Notes under the pieces: generated by a model | What the model was told of the DNA's origin: nothing | What the model saw: only the letters and a program-made list of their open reading frames with translations | Databases searched by the model: none | Shown here: one piece after another, positions 48,211-59,719 of the stretch | Layout of the letters: every line of letters starts with the position of its first letter | How positions within the stretch are numbered: the stretch's first letter is position 1 | Assembly: GCA_038373865.1 (NCBI GenBank) | Contig: JAXGGA010005559.1 | Location: forward strand, 1 to 64,000 | DNA from: Uloborus plumipes | Taxonomy: Eukaryota > Arthropoda > Arachnida > Araneae > Uloboridae | Reading direction: 5' to 3' | Length of the DNA stretch: 64,000 nt | Translations under genes and position numbers: made by a program

Positions 48211-50859
48211 ATTGTGACAACATATCAAAATGACATAGTCGAATTTCATGGGTATGCACCACAAAAATAAGAGAGAATGCCTTTGTGAGAGTAAGGCAGT
48301 TTGAATAGATTACAAATGTATTGCGGCTTTGCTGAAGTTTTGATAAATGCAATTTCTTGAATTATTATAACTTTTTTTAAAACTTTTAAGTGTACAATAA
48401 AGTATGTTATTTGCATCAGTTTAGGTATTATTAAATTTCGAAAAATAAAATTACATTTTCCTCTCATTATTGGTGTTACGTTGTATGGTGTGCCATGGGT
48501 GTTCATATATCATACCTTAGTCTTTTATTGTACCCATAAATCTGTTAAAGTGCGACTAGAACAAGAAACAAATAATTGTAGCATTATTAGAGATAAATAT
48601 TTTTAACTTTTTATTGCTTTGATGTAACTTTCTTGTTTTAAAAGTTTTATGACTTTTATAAGAGTGTTTTATTTACTTTGATTAAAATATTTACTTAAAT
48701 GAAAAATGTCTGTTTTTATTTGTCTTAAGGGTAGTAGTCATTATACCGTAGACTTTTATTGTAGGGAAAAAATGTACTGACTTGAAATAAAATTTTTCTC
48801 AGAGGAAAAATGAATAAGTTTTGTTACGAGGTTAAAACAACTTGTAGATACTGTATTAAAAAAAAAAAAAAAACAAGATTTCATCCATATTTACACTGCT
48901 TAAAATATTGTGTGGTTAATAACATTGACTAAAAACCTTTGCAAAAAGAAAACAATGGCTGTAGTCAATTGTTTTAGGGTATTAGGGTAAAACTCCTAAT
49001 TTAGCTTTAAATTTCATGCATACATCAGTTGAAATAAAATAAAACTGGGGTAACTTTCAGAAAGAGAGGAGCATTATTTGTGGTTAAACGTTTAAAAAAA
49101 ACTTTTTACTGGTCAAACAGATTGAAAAAAATGAACACTGATTATGATAAATAAAATTTTTATCCCTGCAGAGGAAACTCATTTTATTATTGAACCTAGA
49201 AACTCAGCCTGAAATGTTACCGTGATACATTGAACTTTTGGGCTGTATTTTCAACAAACCTTCCGAATTTAAAAGAGTTGTATTATTTCTGCTAGCGGTA
49301 AATCTGTGTTCCCATTTTCTCGCAATTCTATCAGTTTTGCGTATTAGGTAGATTGTTACGCCATGTGTATATTTTTTCAGCCAGGTGATTCAAAAGTATT
49401 AGTCCTATTTTAGTAAGCGTTGGATTCAGTTACATGGCATTTTCCAATTCAGTCACGGTACTAATTTGATAACAGATTGGTGAACCAGATGAGAATTTTA
49501 TTCACGTGATTAGTGGAAAACGACAGGGAAAGAAGTTAAAACGGTAGGAGTGCAGCCCTCATTGTCTGAATTTTACTGACTGATAAGTAGGGGTACTCGA
49601 AATTCGTTCCTCAAAACACAACAACATTATTTAACAATGCATCAAACGAGAATTTTGGCCTTATTTTCATGTAGTTTTATTTCTTTATACATAACAAAAT
49701 CCCTTGTAATATATAAACACGTATATGTAATGATTTTTGTAAATCTGCCAATCATATGCTGAACAGATAAGGGAAAAAAACGTGTTGAAAACAATCATCA
49801 AAAGATTCTTAAAATCAAAAATGAGATATATGATTTTTTTCTCTCATTTTTCTCCAGATGCTTTTCTAGCTCATGGATGAATTCTGAAATAAAACTTTCT
49901 GAATCACATGCTAGATTTCTTTTCTTGAGAGCAAAATTTAAGTGCGAATGGAAGATTTGACTTTGTGACTGTTTGGTACTGAATGAAATACTGTTTTCAT
50001 TTTCTTCAGCTTGTTTGAATCGACCCGAAAACTAGTGTGTAAATGGAAACACTAAGGATCTTCCACTTGTGGTTGATTTAAGTAGAAAACCGTATACTGC
50101 ACATTTAGCTCAGAAGCTTAAGAAACTCTTAAGTAATGCAGTTCAACCTGCTGCTCATGGACCATATCCCAAATCCAAATGCAAACTTTTTTTTTTCTTT
50201 TAGAAATCGTACAAATGTGATTATACACTCTGAGTTTATACAAATTTTCATCAAAATCTAACATATATCGTCGAATAAAAACATAAAAGTGAAAAGTATA
50301 TTTGTTTTCATTTACCCTAGGGTACAATGAGTATGATATAGTTGGAGAGTTACATGCTTCCAACTACCTAAAAAGCACAACTATTGAATTTTCCAGAGAT
50401 GGTGACACCCATAACTAATAATTTTTATCTACATTTCGCATGACGAATAAAAATAACTGCTATCACTTACTTCGCATTATATCAGCTGTAGAGAAAAATC
50501 GAAAATGAATATATTTTAGTAAGAAATTTCTTGTACGGTGTCTTCTTCAAAATGCTAGTGACATATTAATAATTAGGGTAATTCTATAATTACTTTTACC
50601 AAGAAGTCATAGTGTATGGCACAAAATAACTTTTAAGACACCTGCATTTAGTTGCAGCCGAATGATCTTCACCGTTAAGATTCATAAAAATCAATATTTT
50701 GAAAACCTCTTGTCTTCGAAAGCAGAAGAGTTTTCTTTTTTAGCACTCTTGAGGAGAGACGCTGAAAATAACACGGCAAAAAAAAGCTATTGATATTTTT
50801 CTGCTTTTTTATGTCTCTCGTAAGGCAGAAATTTTTTTCTCTAGGTCGCAAAAAACGCA
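48211..50859. other. Gene-less stretch
   Basis: AT-rich, with an A run at 48858-48874. If the exon at 48052 is real this could be its intron. I find no acceptor-plus-exon combination that I can support. Confidence 0.4.
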
Positions 50860-51800
50860 TAAAACGAAAAAACTCAATGCAGTCATTTCACGAAGTTTGT
50901 GAGCTGAAAAAATAAAATGAGAAATCTTCTCATAAAAACCACTCCACAATAACATGTTTTGTCCTGAATGTGATCTGGATATGGACGAAAGAAAAGCGAT
51001 ATATATATATTTAAAACAGGAAAAGACGTTTATTTGACTTTCTCTGAATATTTTTATGCTCGACAAGATTGTATAGTTTTAGTTTCTTGGTATCAATTTA
51101 TCCAGTGGACCTTTAAATGTAGATCTGAAAGAAATTCTACACTATAAATAATGTGTCCTACCTTAACGAAAATTACTTCGATAAGAGTACCATTTGTAAG
51201 CACTTTAAATATTAAATGCTGCTTTTGGATGAAATTTACGCTTTTATTGTAGTATTAATGTTTAACAATAATTTCATTTTCAATAAACATTATTGATGAT
51301 TCAAATTTGTCTAGAGTTGAGAAACAAAAAAAGTTTTCATTGCATCGCAAAATAACTTTCAAAACGAAAAAAAAAATCAATGCAATTATTTTATGAAATT
51401 TGTTAGAAAAAAAAATAAGAAATGGTTTGATAAAAATCACGCCACGGCAAAATGTTTTGTCCACTATATGATACATTTATGAACGACAGAAAAGCAATAT
51501 ACATTTTTCTAAAACAGGAAAAGAAGAATATTCGACTTCCTCTGTACATTTTCATGCAGATTACATTTACGTTTTAGATTTTGGTCATCAATTCACCCAG
51601 TACATCTTCAAATGCACATGTAAAAAAAAACATAATCCATAAATATTTTTTTTGTTTCTGAGCAAAAATTACTTTCCTTAGACCTCCACTTTTACAATTT
51701 TTTAATGTTACGTATTGCTGTTGAGAAGAATGTGTTCTTTTCTTGTAGCATCAGTGCTTAAGAACAATTGTACAGTTTGATTTTTGTTCCAAATATATAT
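50860..51800. repeat. Old tandem duplication, about 505-bp period
   Basis: Block order is shared between about 50860-51340 and 51363-51800: AAACGAAAAAA...TCAATGCA, a TTTGT(G/T)AG block, CAAAATGTTTTGTCC or its close relative ACATGTTTTGTCC, GA(A/C)AGAAAAGC(G/A)ATATA, AAAACAGGAAAAGA, TTTTCATGC or TTTTTATGC, and later TGTAGTATTAATG / TGTAGCATCAGTG. Similarity is interrupted and clearly old. No conserved frame. Confidence 0.65.
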
Positions 51801-52014
51801 TTAGTTACAGCAGAAAATATAATCAGCTTTAAAAAATGATTTTCTCTACATAAAGACGTTAATTTTCACCAGCTTAAAAATATTTACTCAAATTTAATGT
51901 TGCGTTAACGTATCATTGGCCAAATGCATGAAAAATCTACAAAAGTTGAAAATCTGGTTTTCATGCAAGGAATCTGATATATTGCAAATTATGATTCTTT
52001 CATTTAAAATATAT

Positions 52015-53205
52015 TTTGATATATTATCTATTTCATATTTTGATAACTTTTTTCTTATGGCTTATTCGAAATTTTTAAAGAAAAAGGTTTCTTTGCATCT
52101 GGATCAAATAGTGAAAATTGTATTACTGGTTGTGTACTGAAAGAATCCAAAGAAAAACCTCGTGGTAGATTTTGCATTTAACAAGGATATAGATGCATGC
52201 GTTATCTAAAGGAACTACAAAGCTGTAGTAAGAATTGCCACTAATAATGATACCATTTTGCCATTTGTAAATGCTAAACAATATAGTCGCAAAGAAAGAA
52301 AGAATGATATCATTTCACAACTGTTTACTTTTCTTGAAGTCTGCTGGCTCACTACAAACAATCACATACACAAAGTAATACTAGCAAAGTGGACTGTAAT
52401 CTATTTATTTAAACTAGCGATGCAGCGTACTTACAGCTGCATGAACATATTTTTGCATCGCACAACATGCTTGCAGTTGCACTAACCAACTGACTTCGAT
52501 GTGCTATCCAGGCGGTTTTGTACAAAGCCTAGGTGGCGCTCTTCCAACAACCGAACGTTATTTCGGATTACAATAAGCATATGGGAGGTGTTGACCTAAA
52601 TGACCATGGCATGGCTAATAACCACACAAAGAATCAAGGTAAAAAATGTTGATGACCACTATTTACAAATATTTTTGGCAGCGTTATGTTGAACTCATAG
52701 AAACAGCATTGAATTTCTAGAAACGGAAAAATGGCACTTAAAGACTTTCGACAGCATATAGTGATTTCCCTATTGAAATCGAAATGCAAGGTAAGTAAAT
52801 CTGGGGAAAGTACCGTTCACACAAATGACAAATCTTGAGAAAGGTCGGCCAACAACGACAACAACTCTGCTGAAAAAAATGCGAACTGACAGAATCGGGC
52901 ATACGACAAATGAAGAAAAAGAAAGAGTCCGTAGATGATGCAAAGTGTGTAAAAACCAAACGAGTTATTTTTGCTCAGCAGACTCGTCATTTCAGATTTT
53001 TCAGGAGGGTCAAAGAGTACAAACACAGTGCAATTTCATCGGAAAAGAACAAAAACCACGACCACTTACATGTAAATACATTGAATTCTCAAAGCAGGTG
53101 GGGGGGGGGGGGGGTCAACTGACCACTGAATCACGGGCCTGGTGCCCACTGGTACCTAAATGCCAAGTTTATTTGCATCCCAAATGTTTAAAACTTTTCC
53201 ATTGA
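52015..53205 (+). pseudogene. piggyBac-type transposase pseudogene, split by two insertions
   Basis: Pieces in order match the second half of piggyBac/PGBD transposases, which cut and paste at TTAA with an RNase-H-like DDD core. DNFF (Asp codon at 52042) fits the second catalytic motif; then SENCITGCVLKESKEKPRG, NYKAVVRIATNNDTILPF, QYSRKERKNDIIS, then after an insertion (about 52322-52550) PNVISDYNKHMGGVDLND, the third catalytic motif. Next come PLFTNIFGSVMLNS with stops and HIVISLLKSKCK. The C-terminal cysteine-rich domain starts CKVCKNQTSYFC (52950), is broken by a second insertion (about 52979-53157, with 15 G at 53100-53114), and ends KCQVYLHPKCLKLFH and stop at 53203-53205. The N-terminal half with the first Asp is not visible. 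Many stops: dead. Confidence 0.85.
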
Positions 53206-53425
53206 AAAATGTAAAAATTTTACTGGTATACAATGGTTTAAATAAGTATAGTTTGTGTATCGATTCGGCCAATGATGCGTAAACGCAGCATTTTATTTCG
53301 GTAATAAAATATTAATTTTCCTGCACAAATGTTTTTTGTCTCTTAATGAATGTAGTTTAAACACATTTTAAATAAAATAATGTAACATTTGAAAAAATTT
53401 CGATGCTTGGCCTGAAATGGATTAA
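53206..53425 (+). mobile_element. Likely 3' flank and end of the piggyBac element
   Basis: After the transposase stop there is about 215 bp of AT-rich non-coding DNA ending GGCCTGAAATGGATTAA, with TTAA at 53422-53425. Its inverted complement TTAATCCATTTCAGGCC has the form of a worn piggyBac terminus (TTAA followed by CC-rich start). I do not find a matching left terminus. Confidence 0.4.
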
Positions 53426-54000
53426 ACTTCAACTACTCCTCAGTAGTTTAGCCAAGCGTGTTATTTTCCCACTATCATTTTTACAACGTTTCGTTGATAG
53501 TTGAAATCGGATGCAGTTCGTGAGGAGAACAAATCACAGAAAGTGATTTTTAAACTAATCATTATTTTACACACTTTCACAAGATTGGTTTGCATCTCAT
53601 AACAACTAAGTTTTCTCTGTAAAACCAAACAAACCAAACCATATTTTCTTTTAATTTAAGTTACATGTCAATGCATGGACAAAAGTTTTGTATTGTACGA
53701 GCGTAAGTATGCATATACGTACACTCGTAAAAACGCTCTGAAAGCTTACAAAAAAGAATTATGATAGGAGAATTAACAGAAACAGGCTTGAAATACTTGT
53801 GCAGGGGCTCATCAATCTTGCGTTAAATGTTCTAATAAAGTGTGCCATATACCGTTCAGAAACACCGAGATGATGTGCAGTTTTCTTCACGTCTTTTCTT
53901 CTTCAGCTTCATAATGAAAATCCGACTTTCAAGGATAGCTTTTGCGAATGAATATTTCATCGTGCTGTCTTCTTTAATGTGAGACGTTTGCGACTTGTAC
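53426..54000. other. Gene-less stretch
   Basis: A short inverted pair ACTACT / AGTAGT lies at 53431-53449. Otherwise nothing recognisable. Confidence 0.4.
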
Positions 54001-54395
54001 GTTGAGGTCATTAATTCTTCACATTTTTCTCTTTAGATGTACAGCGGAATCGTGAAATTTTAATTTCTCTCTCCTTTTTTATTATCGTCCGTGGATATCT
54101 TAAAATAAAGAAATTGGTTAGTGTTGCTCCTTCATATATCCACCATTATATTTAAGCGATATTTTTTTTATTTATTTTTTGATTACTCTGTATTTTTCTT
54201 TTCTTTTTTTTTTTCAGTATGAATACCAAAGATTAGTCTAGCTGAGGTCATTAATTCTGCACATTTTACTGTTTTAGTATACAGCGTCATCGTGAATTTT
54301 TTATTAACTTTGTATCGGTGCACGGATATTCTGAAATGCAGAGTAGGTTCATATTCCTGTTTCATATCTGTGGCATTATATTTAAATTTGTCTAC
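54001..54395. repeat. Tandem duplication, 240-bp period
   Basis: G(T/C)TGAGGTCATTAATTCT at 54001 and 54241 starts two units that share CACATTTT, ACAGCG, ATCGTGAA, CGGATAT and CATTATATTTAA at a constant 240-bp offset. The units differ at many positions, so the event is moderately old. No conserved frame. Confidence 0.75.
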
Positions 54396-55188
54396 CTTTA
54401 TTACTTTACAGTTTTTTCATTTTAAGCAATGTTTCATTCAGAGCAGAGAGTTCCACTATTTACAAAATGAGACTTTTTTTTTTCATTTCTGTGTGATATT
54501 TACAGTTAAATACAGTGAAACCTCGTTACAAAAAAATTTAGGGGAGAGCAAATTTTGTTTGTGGCTATGGGAATTTCATTTTAATGAAATACAAGTGATG
54601 TAATTGAAATTAAATCGGGTCTGAAAATTTATTTCGCTAAAATGAATTTTGTTGTATGTCTCTGTATTTTTATCTGAGTATTTTTATTAAGAGTATCTTG
54701 CTAATATTACCTTTTAATTTCGTACTGTTCTACTACAGCCCACATTTTAAGAAAAAGTATAACCATGAAGACCAACGTTGCAAAATCTAGGAATAACTCT
54801 TAATTTCTAATCCCGTAAAATCATGTTTATCATGTTATGATGATCCAAACTTCAAATATTCTGCTAGGCTCATGGATATTTGATCCACCCAAATTTAGTC
54901 TCAAGTACATCTATATGAGGTAGTGATATATTAAAGTTTTGCGAAAATTGGAGTTGATAACATACAGGTTTTCGTTCAAAAGGGCACATTCTCTAATTTT
55001 TAAAACAATATGGCTCATATGCAAAATTAAAGTGACAAAATATCCTTGTTTTCCATATACAAACATTTCTTACCCTGGGACAGAATCTTTTACCTCAGAA
55101 AATATAATAAAAATATTTCGCTAAAACGTAATTAGTTTTTTTCATCTCCTGTATGTTTTTAGAAAATGGATATGTTCCCGTTGATAAG
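54396..55188. other. Gene-less stretch with a possible pogo-type end
   Basis: At 54512-54532 TACAGTGAAACCTCGTTACA resembles the terminal repeat of pogo/Tigger-type elements (CAGTGAAACCTCG). No partner is seen, so it may be a solo end. Otherwise AT-rich, no exon. Confidence 0.45.
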
Positions 55189-55380
55189 TTAACAATCATT
55201 TGGGAAGCTGGGAGGCCAAGTATGACAAAAGTAGCGGCTCAGAACGCGATCATCATCGAACGACGTGCGCAAGAAATCTTTCACGCATGTAGCAGCATGT
55301 GGTGGGGCGCTATCCTGAATTAAAATTCTAGGCGGCTTCGTGATTACAACAAAACCCCATGTCATTTCAAGCACGTCGCC
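55189..55380 (-). pseudogene. Tc1/mariner-superfamily transposase scrap (DDE part)
   Basis: The minus strand reads PRILIQDSAPPHAATCVKDF, then LRTSFDDDRVLSRYF and HTWPPSFPNDC. Mariner/IS630-type transposases of arthropods have FQQDGAPPH around the second catalytic Asp and WPPRSPDLxPxDF some 30 residues later. Here the Asp is kept (QDSAPPH), while the later motif is altered to WPPSFPND and followed by a stop. Only about 60 codons remain and the rest of the element is missing on both sides. Confidence 0.75.
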
Positions 55381-56295
55381 AATAGTTACTTATCTGCATA
55401 CATTATTACGTAAATTATTAATTTTTCAATATTGTGTTTATATTCTAATCATCTGGCGTATAAAATGTAAATATTTTTGAAACTGTTGCGAATTTTAAAC
55501 TAATCACTAGCTTCATGAAAAAACAATCACCAATAACAGTGAATAACAAGGCACTTTTACTTAATTTAGTTGACATAACTATTTATTCAACGTAATACAT
55601 ATATATATATATAAGTCCATGTCGTATAAAAGACTTTAATAAACAATTTTCCAAACAATCAGCTCTCTTCTATAGATATTTTTCCTTTTTTTCATTAGGT
55701 TTCAATTTTCTTTTAAAACAATTGCACTTTAATTACGGCCATTCAGTTTCAGACATTCCATTGTTTCGTCCACATAAGAGCCCCTTCGAGAGAAGAGAAA
55801 CGTTTAATACAATGATGTCAGGACAAAAAGTTTTTTAAGACGCAATACTGCGATATCAGTTTCCTCTCGTTAGTTAATTTAATTGAAGGCTCTCAAAAGG
55901 AAGTTTCAAACATTAATTCCGATAATTAGTTTCATAACAGTTTAGACGTACGTTGATAATGTCAAACATAGATCTAGTATATGTGTATATATTTTTAATT
56001 AGTTGGATTTTGGTAAGAAAGTATGCAAAAAGAAAGCATCGTGCAATTAAAAATAACACTTGCATGAAATTTAGCTGAAAGATTTTTCATATGTGTTTGG
56101 ATTTTGTAAGTTGTACTTCGAAAGAAATGTATAAGTGAAGTGTATTAAAGAAAGCCACCTTAAGGTTTACCTTCATATATACCAATGGTAAGGTCATGTA
56201 TTGCGCTCATTTATCATTCAAATGACAAAAACAGTCATCATATGACTTGTGAAAAACTGGAAAAAGTAATTTTGTGCGAGAATTAAAGTTTTGCG

Positions 56296-56383
<88 letters not shown>

Positions 56384-57045
56384 GCCAGATTGTAATAGTG
56401 TCAAAGCAGCACAGCATATGCTCATCGGATCTTTTCTGAAGTCACTCTAATAGAATTATAATCTATCTAGGCGATCCAAATTTTAGTAATTTTCATCAGA
56501 GAAAGTAACATTCATTTTTTAATCACGATAATACATGTGCTGATTTTTCCATTAAAATTTGGCTTATTTGGGAAGCTCAAGCTCTTATTTGGAAAGGTTC
56601 AAGCATAATTCTTTGTTTTTTTTATGCATCTCGATTCAGTGTTTCATCTACTTATGCTGTCACGTGCTGTTTTTGACTTAAGTTGAAGTTTTGTAGGATT
56701 AAGGGGTGACTTGTCAGTTCGAGCCGTTTTTTCAATTCATTCATCCTTAAGAAATATAGTTTTTCTTGGCATTTTTGATCAATACGTATGTCTAAATTTG
56801 CTATCAACGAAGTAAAAAACAATGTACTACCATACTAGGACCGATTTAAAAGACTAAAAATTAACAAAGTGCCTTCATTTTCAAATTTCGGTTTTCAAAC
56901 TTTTTCATCTTCTTTACACGAGAACTTTAGAGATTTTAAGATTTTGATTATTCATTGAGCGCTCTTTGCGCTTTATAGTTGAAGGAAAAAGTCACGCCTT
57001 ACCTCCACCAATCACATCTTAAGGGATATTTGCATAAAATTTGAC
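55381..57045. other. Gene-less stretch with a long (AT)n
   Basis: AT-rich. A (AT)n tract of about 41 units lies at 56297-56379; the repeated Tyr-Ile frames over it are artefacts. No gene seen. Confidence 0.55.
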
Positions 57046-57249
57046 TTTTGTCTAAACTTTTGCAATAATGAAAAAAAAAATGTGTTTTGCAATTTCCGAT
57101 TTTCCTTTTCGGTTATATTTTTCAAAACTCTAGACACGTATTTGGGACCATATTGTCTACCTGCAGTGGAAATTTGAAAGCATTTTGCCGAGTAGTTTTC
57201 TTTTTATTCATATATTTGCATTTTGTCTAAACTTTTGCATCGCAGTGTA
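57046..57249. mobile_element. Possible Tc1/mariner terminal fragment
   Basis: TTTTGTCTAAACTTTTGCA occurs at about 57047-57065 and again at about 57224-57242, the second followed by TCGCAGTG and TA. CACTGCGATGCAAAAGTTTA, read from the right end inwards, is a typical Tc1/mariner-like terminal repeat with TA target, and the inner copy would be a subterminal direct repeat. I cannot find the left end. Confidence 0.45.
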
Positions 57250-58073
57250 GTTGACTCTTGGGATTAATTTCAGATGCAATTTCTTGGGGGGGGGGGGGGC
57301 GGATTTCTTGTGAACCGTTTTCAAGGCCTGTTTCCAGCATTATTTTACAGAAATAATCCAATTCATGCATTTGCCATAAATTTTGAAAATAATTATAAGT
57401 ATTTTAGATTTTTTTTTTTCAATTTACTTGTTTTTATGATTCGGCATTGCCACAAGCATTCTTTTTCTATTATGCTTTAAAACACGCAAATTTGGTACAA
57501 CAAGAAGTTCTGTCAAGAACTAAACGAGCCTACTTTCCCGTACATCGACATCGGCATTCTAGCATCTGATCATTATTCTCTAAATTATGTCAAACATACC
57601 TTTTTAGCACTTAAAGCTGATTTCTAAAAGCAAAATATACCCCTCTCATCAGATGAAATAGACACATAAAAAGTAAATAAATGAATAAATAAAGTTTTAT
57701 CGCACCTTTTAAAGAATGTAACTGTTACAGTTCTTCCGTAGAAAAATTCCTCAATCGTTTTCAAAAAAAAAAAATAAATAAATAAATAAACGTACAAAGT
57801 ACAACAAAACACATTTTATCAAAGAAAGAAAAAAAACAAAAAAACTCGTCCGTTGATAAAATGTCTCGAATTTCACTTTTAATCCGTTGCCAGTTGTTAA
57901 ATATAAATAAAGAATAAAATGCCCTCGTGAATGAAACATTTTTGTTACAAAAAAAATCGTCTGCCAAAAAAAAAATAATAATAAATAAAATAAAACAAAT
58001 GAATAAATAAACAAAAAATCGTCTGCACAGTCAGTCATTTTTTTCTGAGCCTGCATTTCCGCCATGTTTGCGG
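57250..58073. other. Gene-less stretch
   Basis: A G run of 12-13 lies at 57286-57299. A- and AAAT-rich simple sequence occupies 57760-58020; the hydrophobic minus-strand frames over it come from this low-complexity DNA and have no domain. Confidence 0.5.
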
Positions 58074-59070
58074 AGTCGGAGTCGGAATCAGAGTCCTCAC
58101 AGAAGATTATTCAGAAAAGTACTTTACAAACATTATTTATCAAAACCATTTTCTTACAAAGTTAGTTTGAAGGAAATCCGACTTTAAGTTCAGGATCAAC
58201 ATTCAACTTAAATTCCCCATAGGCGCTAATGTTAATTTTTTTTTTGAACGGTTCAATATTGAACGAAAAATGGTTAAAATCAAAAAGCGAAATATGGGAA
58301 TGAGCCTCTCCGAGATCTATCAAACAAAAAAAAGTTTATTCCATTCGGATGGTTCACTCAGAAGTTATTAGGTGGGGAAAGGTTGCTTGAACGTTTCAAT
58401 GTTGAACGAAAAAATGTTCAAACTGAAAATTTAAATACGGTAATGAAGTATCCTCGCTGAAATCCTTCGAACAAAAAAAAAAGTTTATTTAAATCGGACT
58501 GTTCACTCAAAAGTTATTAGGTGTGACAGCTTGCTTGAGCGGTTCAATGTTGGACGAAAAATTGTTCAAATCGAAAATGTAAATACGGGTATGAAGTATC
58601 CTTGAAAAGATCTTTCGAACAAAAAAAAGTTTGTTCAAATCGGACTGTTCACTCAAAAGTTAGTATCGCGGGACAGGTTGTTTGAACGGTTCAAAGTTGA
58701 ACCAAAAATTGTTCAAATCGAAAAATCAAATATGGGAATGAGCTGTACTCGCCGAGATCTTTCCAACAAAAAAAAAGTTTGTCCAAATCGGAATGTTCAT
58801 TCAAAAGTTATTAGGGAAGGACAGACAGACCGACCGACCGACCGACACACAAATTCCCCATCTCAATACCCCACTTTCAAATTTTTAATTTTTCGATATT
58901 CATTTTACCTTTTTATTTTTTTAACTTGGCAATATTTTTTGGACTTGGCGATATTTTTTTTAACTTGGCGATATTTTTTGGACTTGGCGATAGTTTTGAG
59001 ATGCATTAAGCTACTTTTAATACTTTTTTCGTCTTTCTTTTATTTTTAACGGGAAAGTAGCCTAAAAAAT
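58074..59070. repeat. Interspersed repeat with internal 145-bp tandem units
   Basis: It opens with a (GGAGTC)n-like stretch (58074-58097). Four units starting GA(A/G)CG(G/T)TTCAA begin at 58246, 58389, 58537 and 58684 (periods 143, 148, 147 bp), each with ATGTTCAAAT-like, GAGATCTTTCGAACAAAAAA, AAATCGGACTGTTCACTC and AAAAGTTATTAGG words. Then come GACAGACAGACCGACC at about 58821-58845, a 4-fold CTTGGCGATATTTTTT(GGA) repeat (58925-58996), and a closing block ATTAAGCTACTTT...GGGAAAGTAGCCTAAAA that can fold on itself. A shorter relative lies at 16150-16640. Non-coding; the plus-strand frame at 58678-59049 is a by-product. Confidence 0.8.
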
Positions 59071-59308
59071 GATCTTAGAAAATCTAAGTGTTCATCAGTT
59101 TTAAAAAACGTGTACCCTATCCTGCCTAGCGTCCTATATACAGGACGGTAACAAAATGTTAAATAAAAATTAAAATTTTAATGTGGAAATTATTGTTTTT
59201 TATTATTTTTTCAGTACATTTGGCAATACTATGAGGATAATTAGCCAAAATGTTTTAAGCAATTCGATTTTGGGCATTAATGGGTCAATTTCATCCGACT
59301 AATTTTGT

Positions 59309-59452
59309 ATATAAAGGGTAAAGTGGATAAAGGGGATATGTGACAATTTTTGAAAACCTACTTTAAAAAACAATAACACATTTTTTTGTGAGCTTTTTCT
59401 AGAAATTTAAAACTTGGTCACATATCACCTTTATCCACTCGCCCCTTTATAT
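59309..59452. repeat. 144-bp MITE-like element with inverted ends
   Basis: ATATAAAGGGTAAAGTGGAT at 59309 and on, through AAAGGGGATATGTGAC, is matched inversely by GTCACATATCACCTTTATCC and ACTCGCCCCTTTATAT at 59417-59452, with few mismatches over about 34 bp. The flanking TA/AT is compatible with TA insertion. The interior is non-coding. Confidence 0.82.
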
Positions 59453-59679
59453 GTACTGATGTCTAAGTGGCTGAAGTTGAGTTCTCTCACACATTTTGTT
59501 CTGTATTAAAACAATTTTTGACTGATGTAGAGATTCTATTGCAGTCTTGAAACAGCTGCACTTTATTGATCATTTGTGTTTTATTTCTTTTCCTTTTTCT
59601 TTTGATTTAAGCCATAAAGAAAGTATGCTCTGCATTTTCAGATTATCTTGCGGATTATACACTGTATAAGGGCATTTAG

Positions 59680-59719
59680 TTTCGTTTTTGCAGTAATATA
59701 AAATACTGCAAAAACGAAA
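59680..59719. repeat. Perfect 16-bp hairpin
   Basis: TTTCGTTTTTGCAGTA and TACTGCAAAAACGAAA are exact inverted complements around an 8-base AT loop. It is only 230 bp from the 59309 element and could be a small foldback remnant. Confidence 0.75.

Noticed and set aside
57624..58065. Overlapping hydrophobic minus-strand frames
   Set aside because: They lie over A- and AAAT-rich low-complexity DNA, which explains the Phe/Tyr/Leu content.
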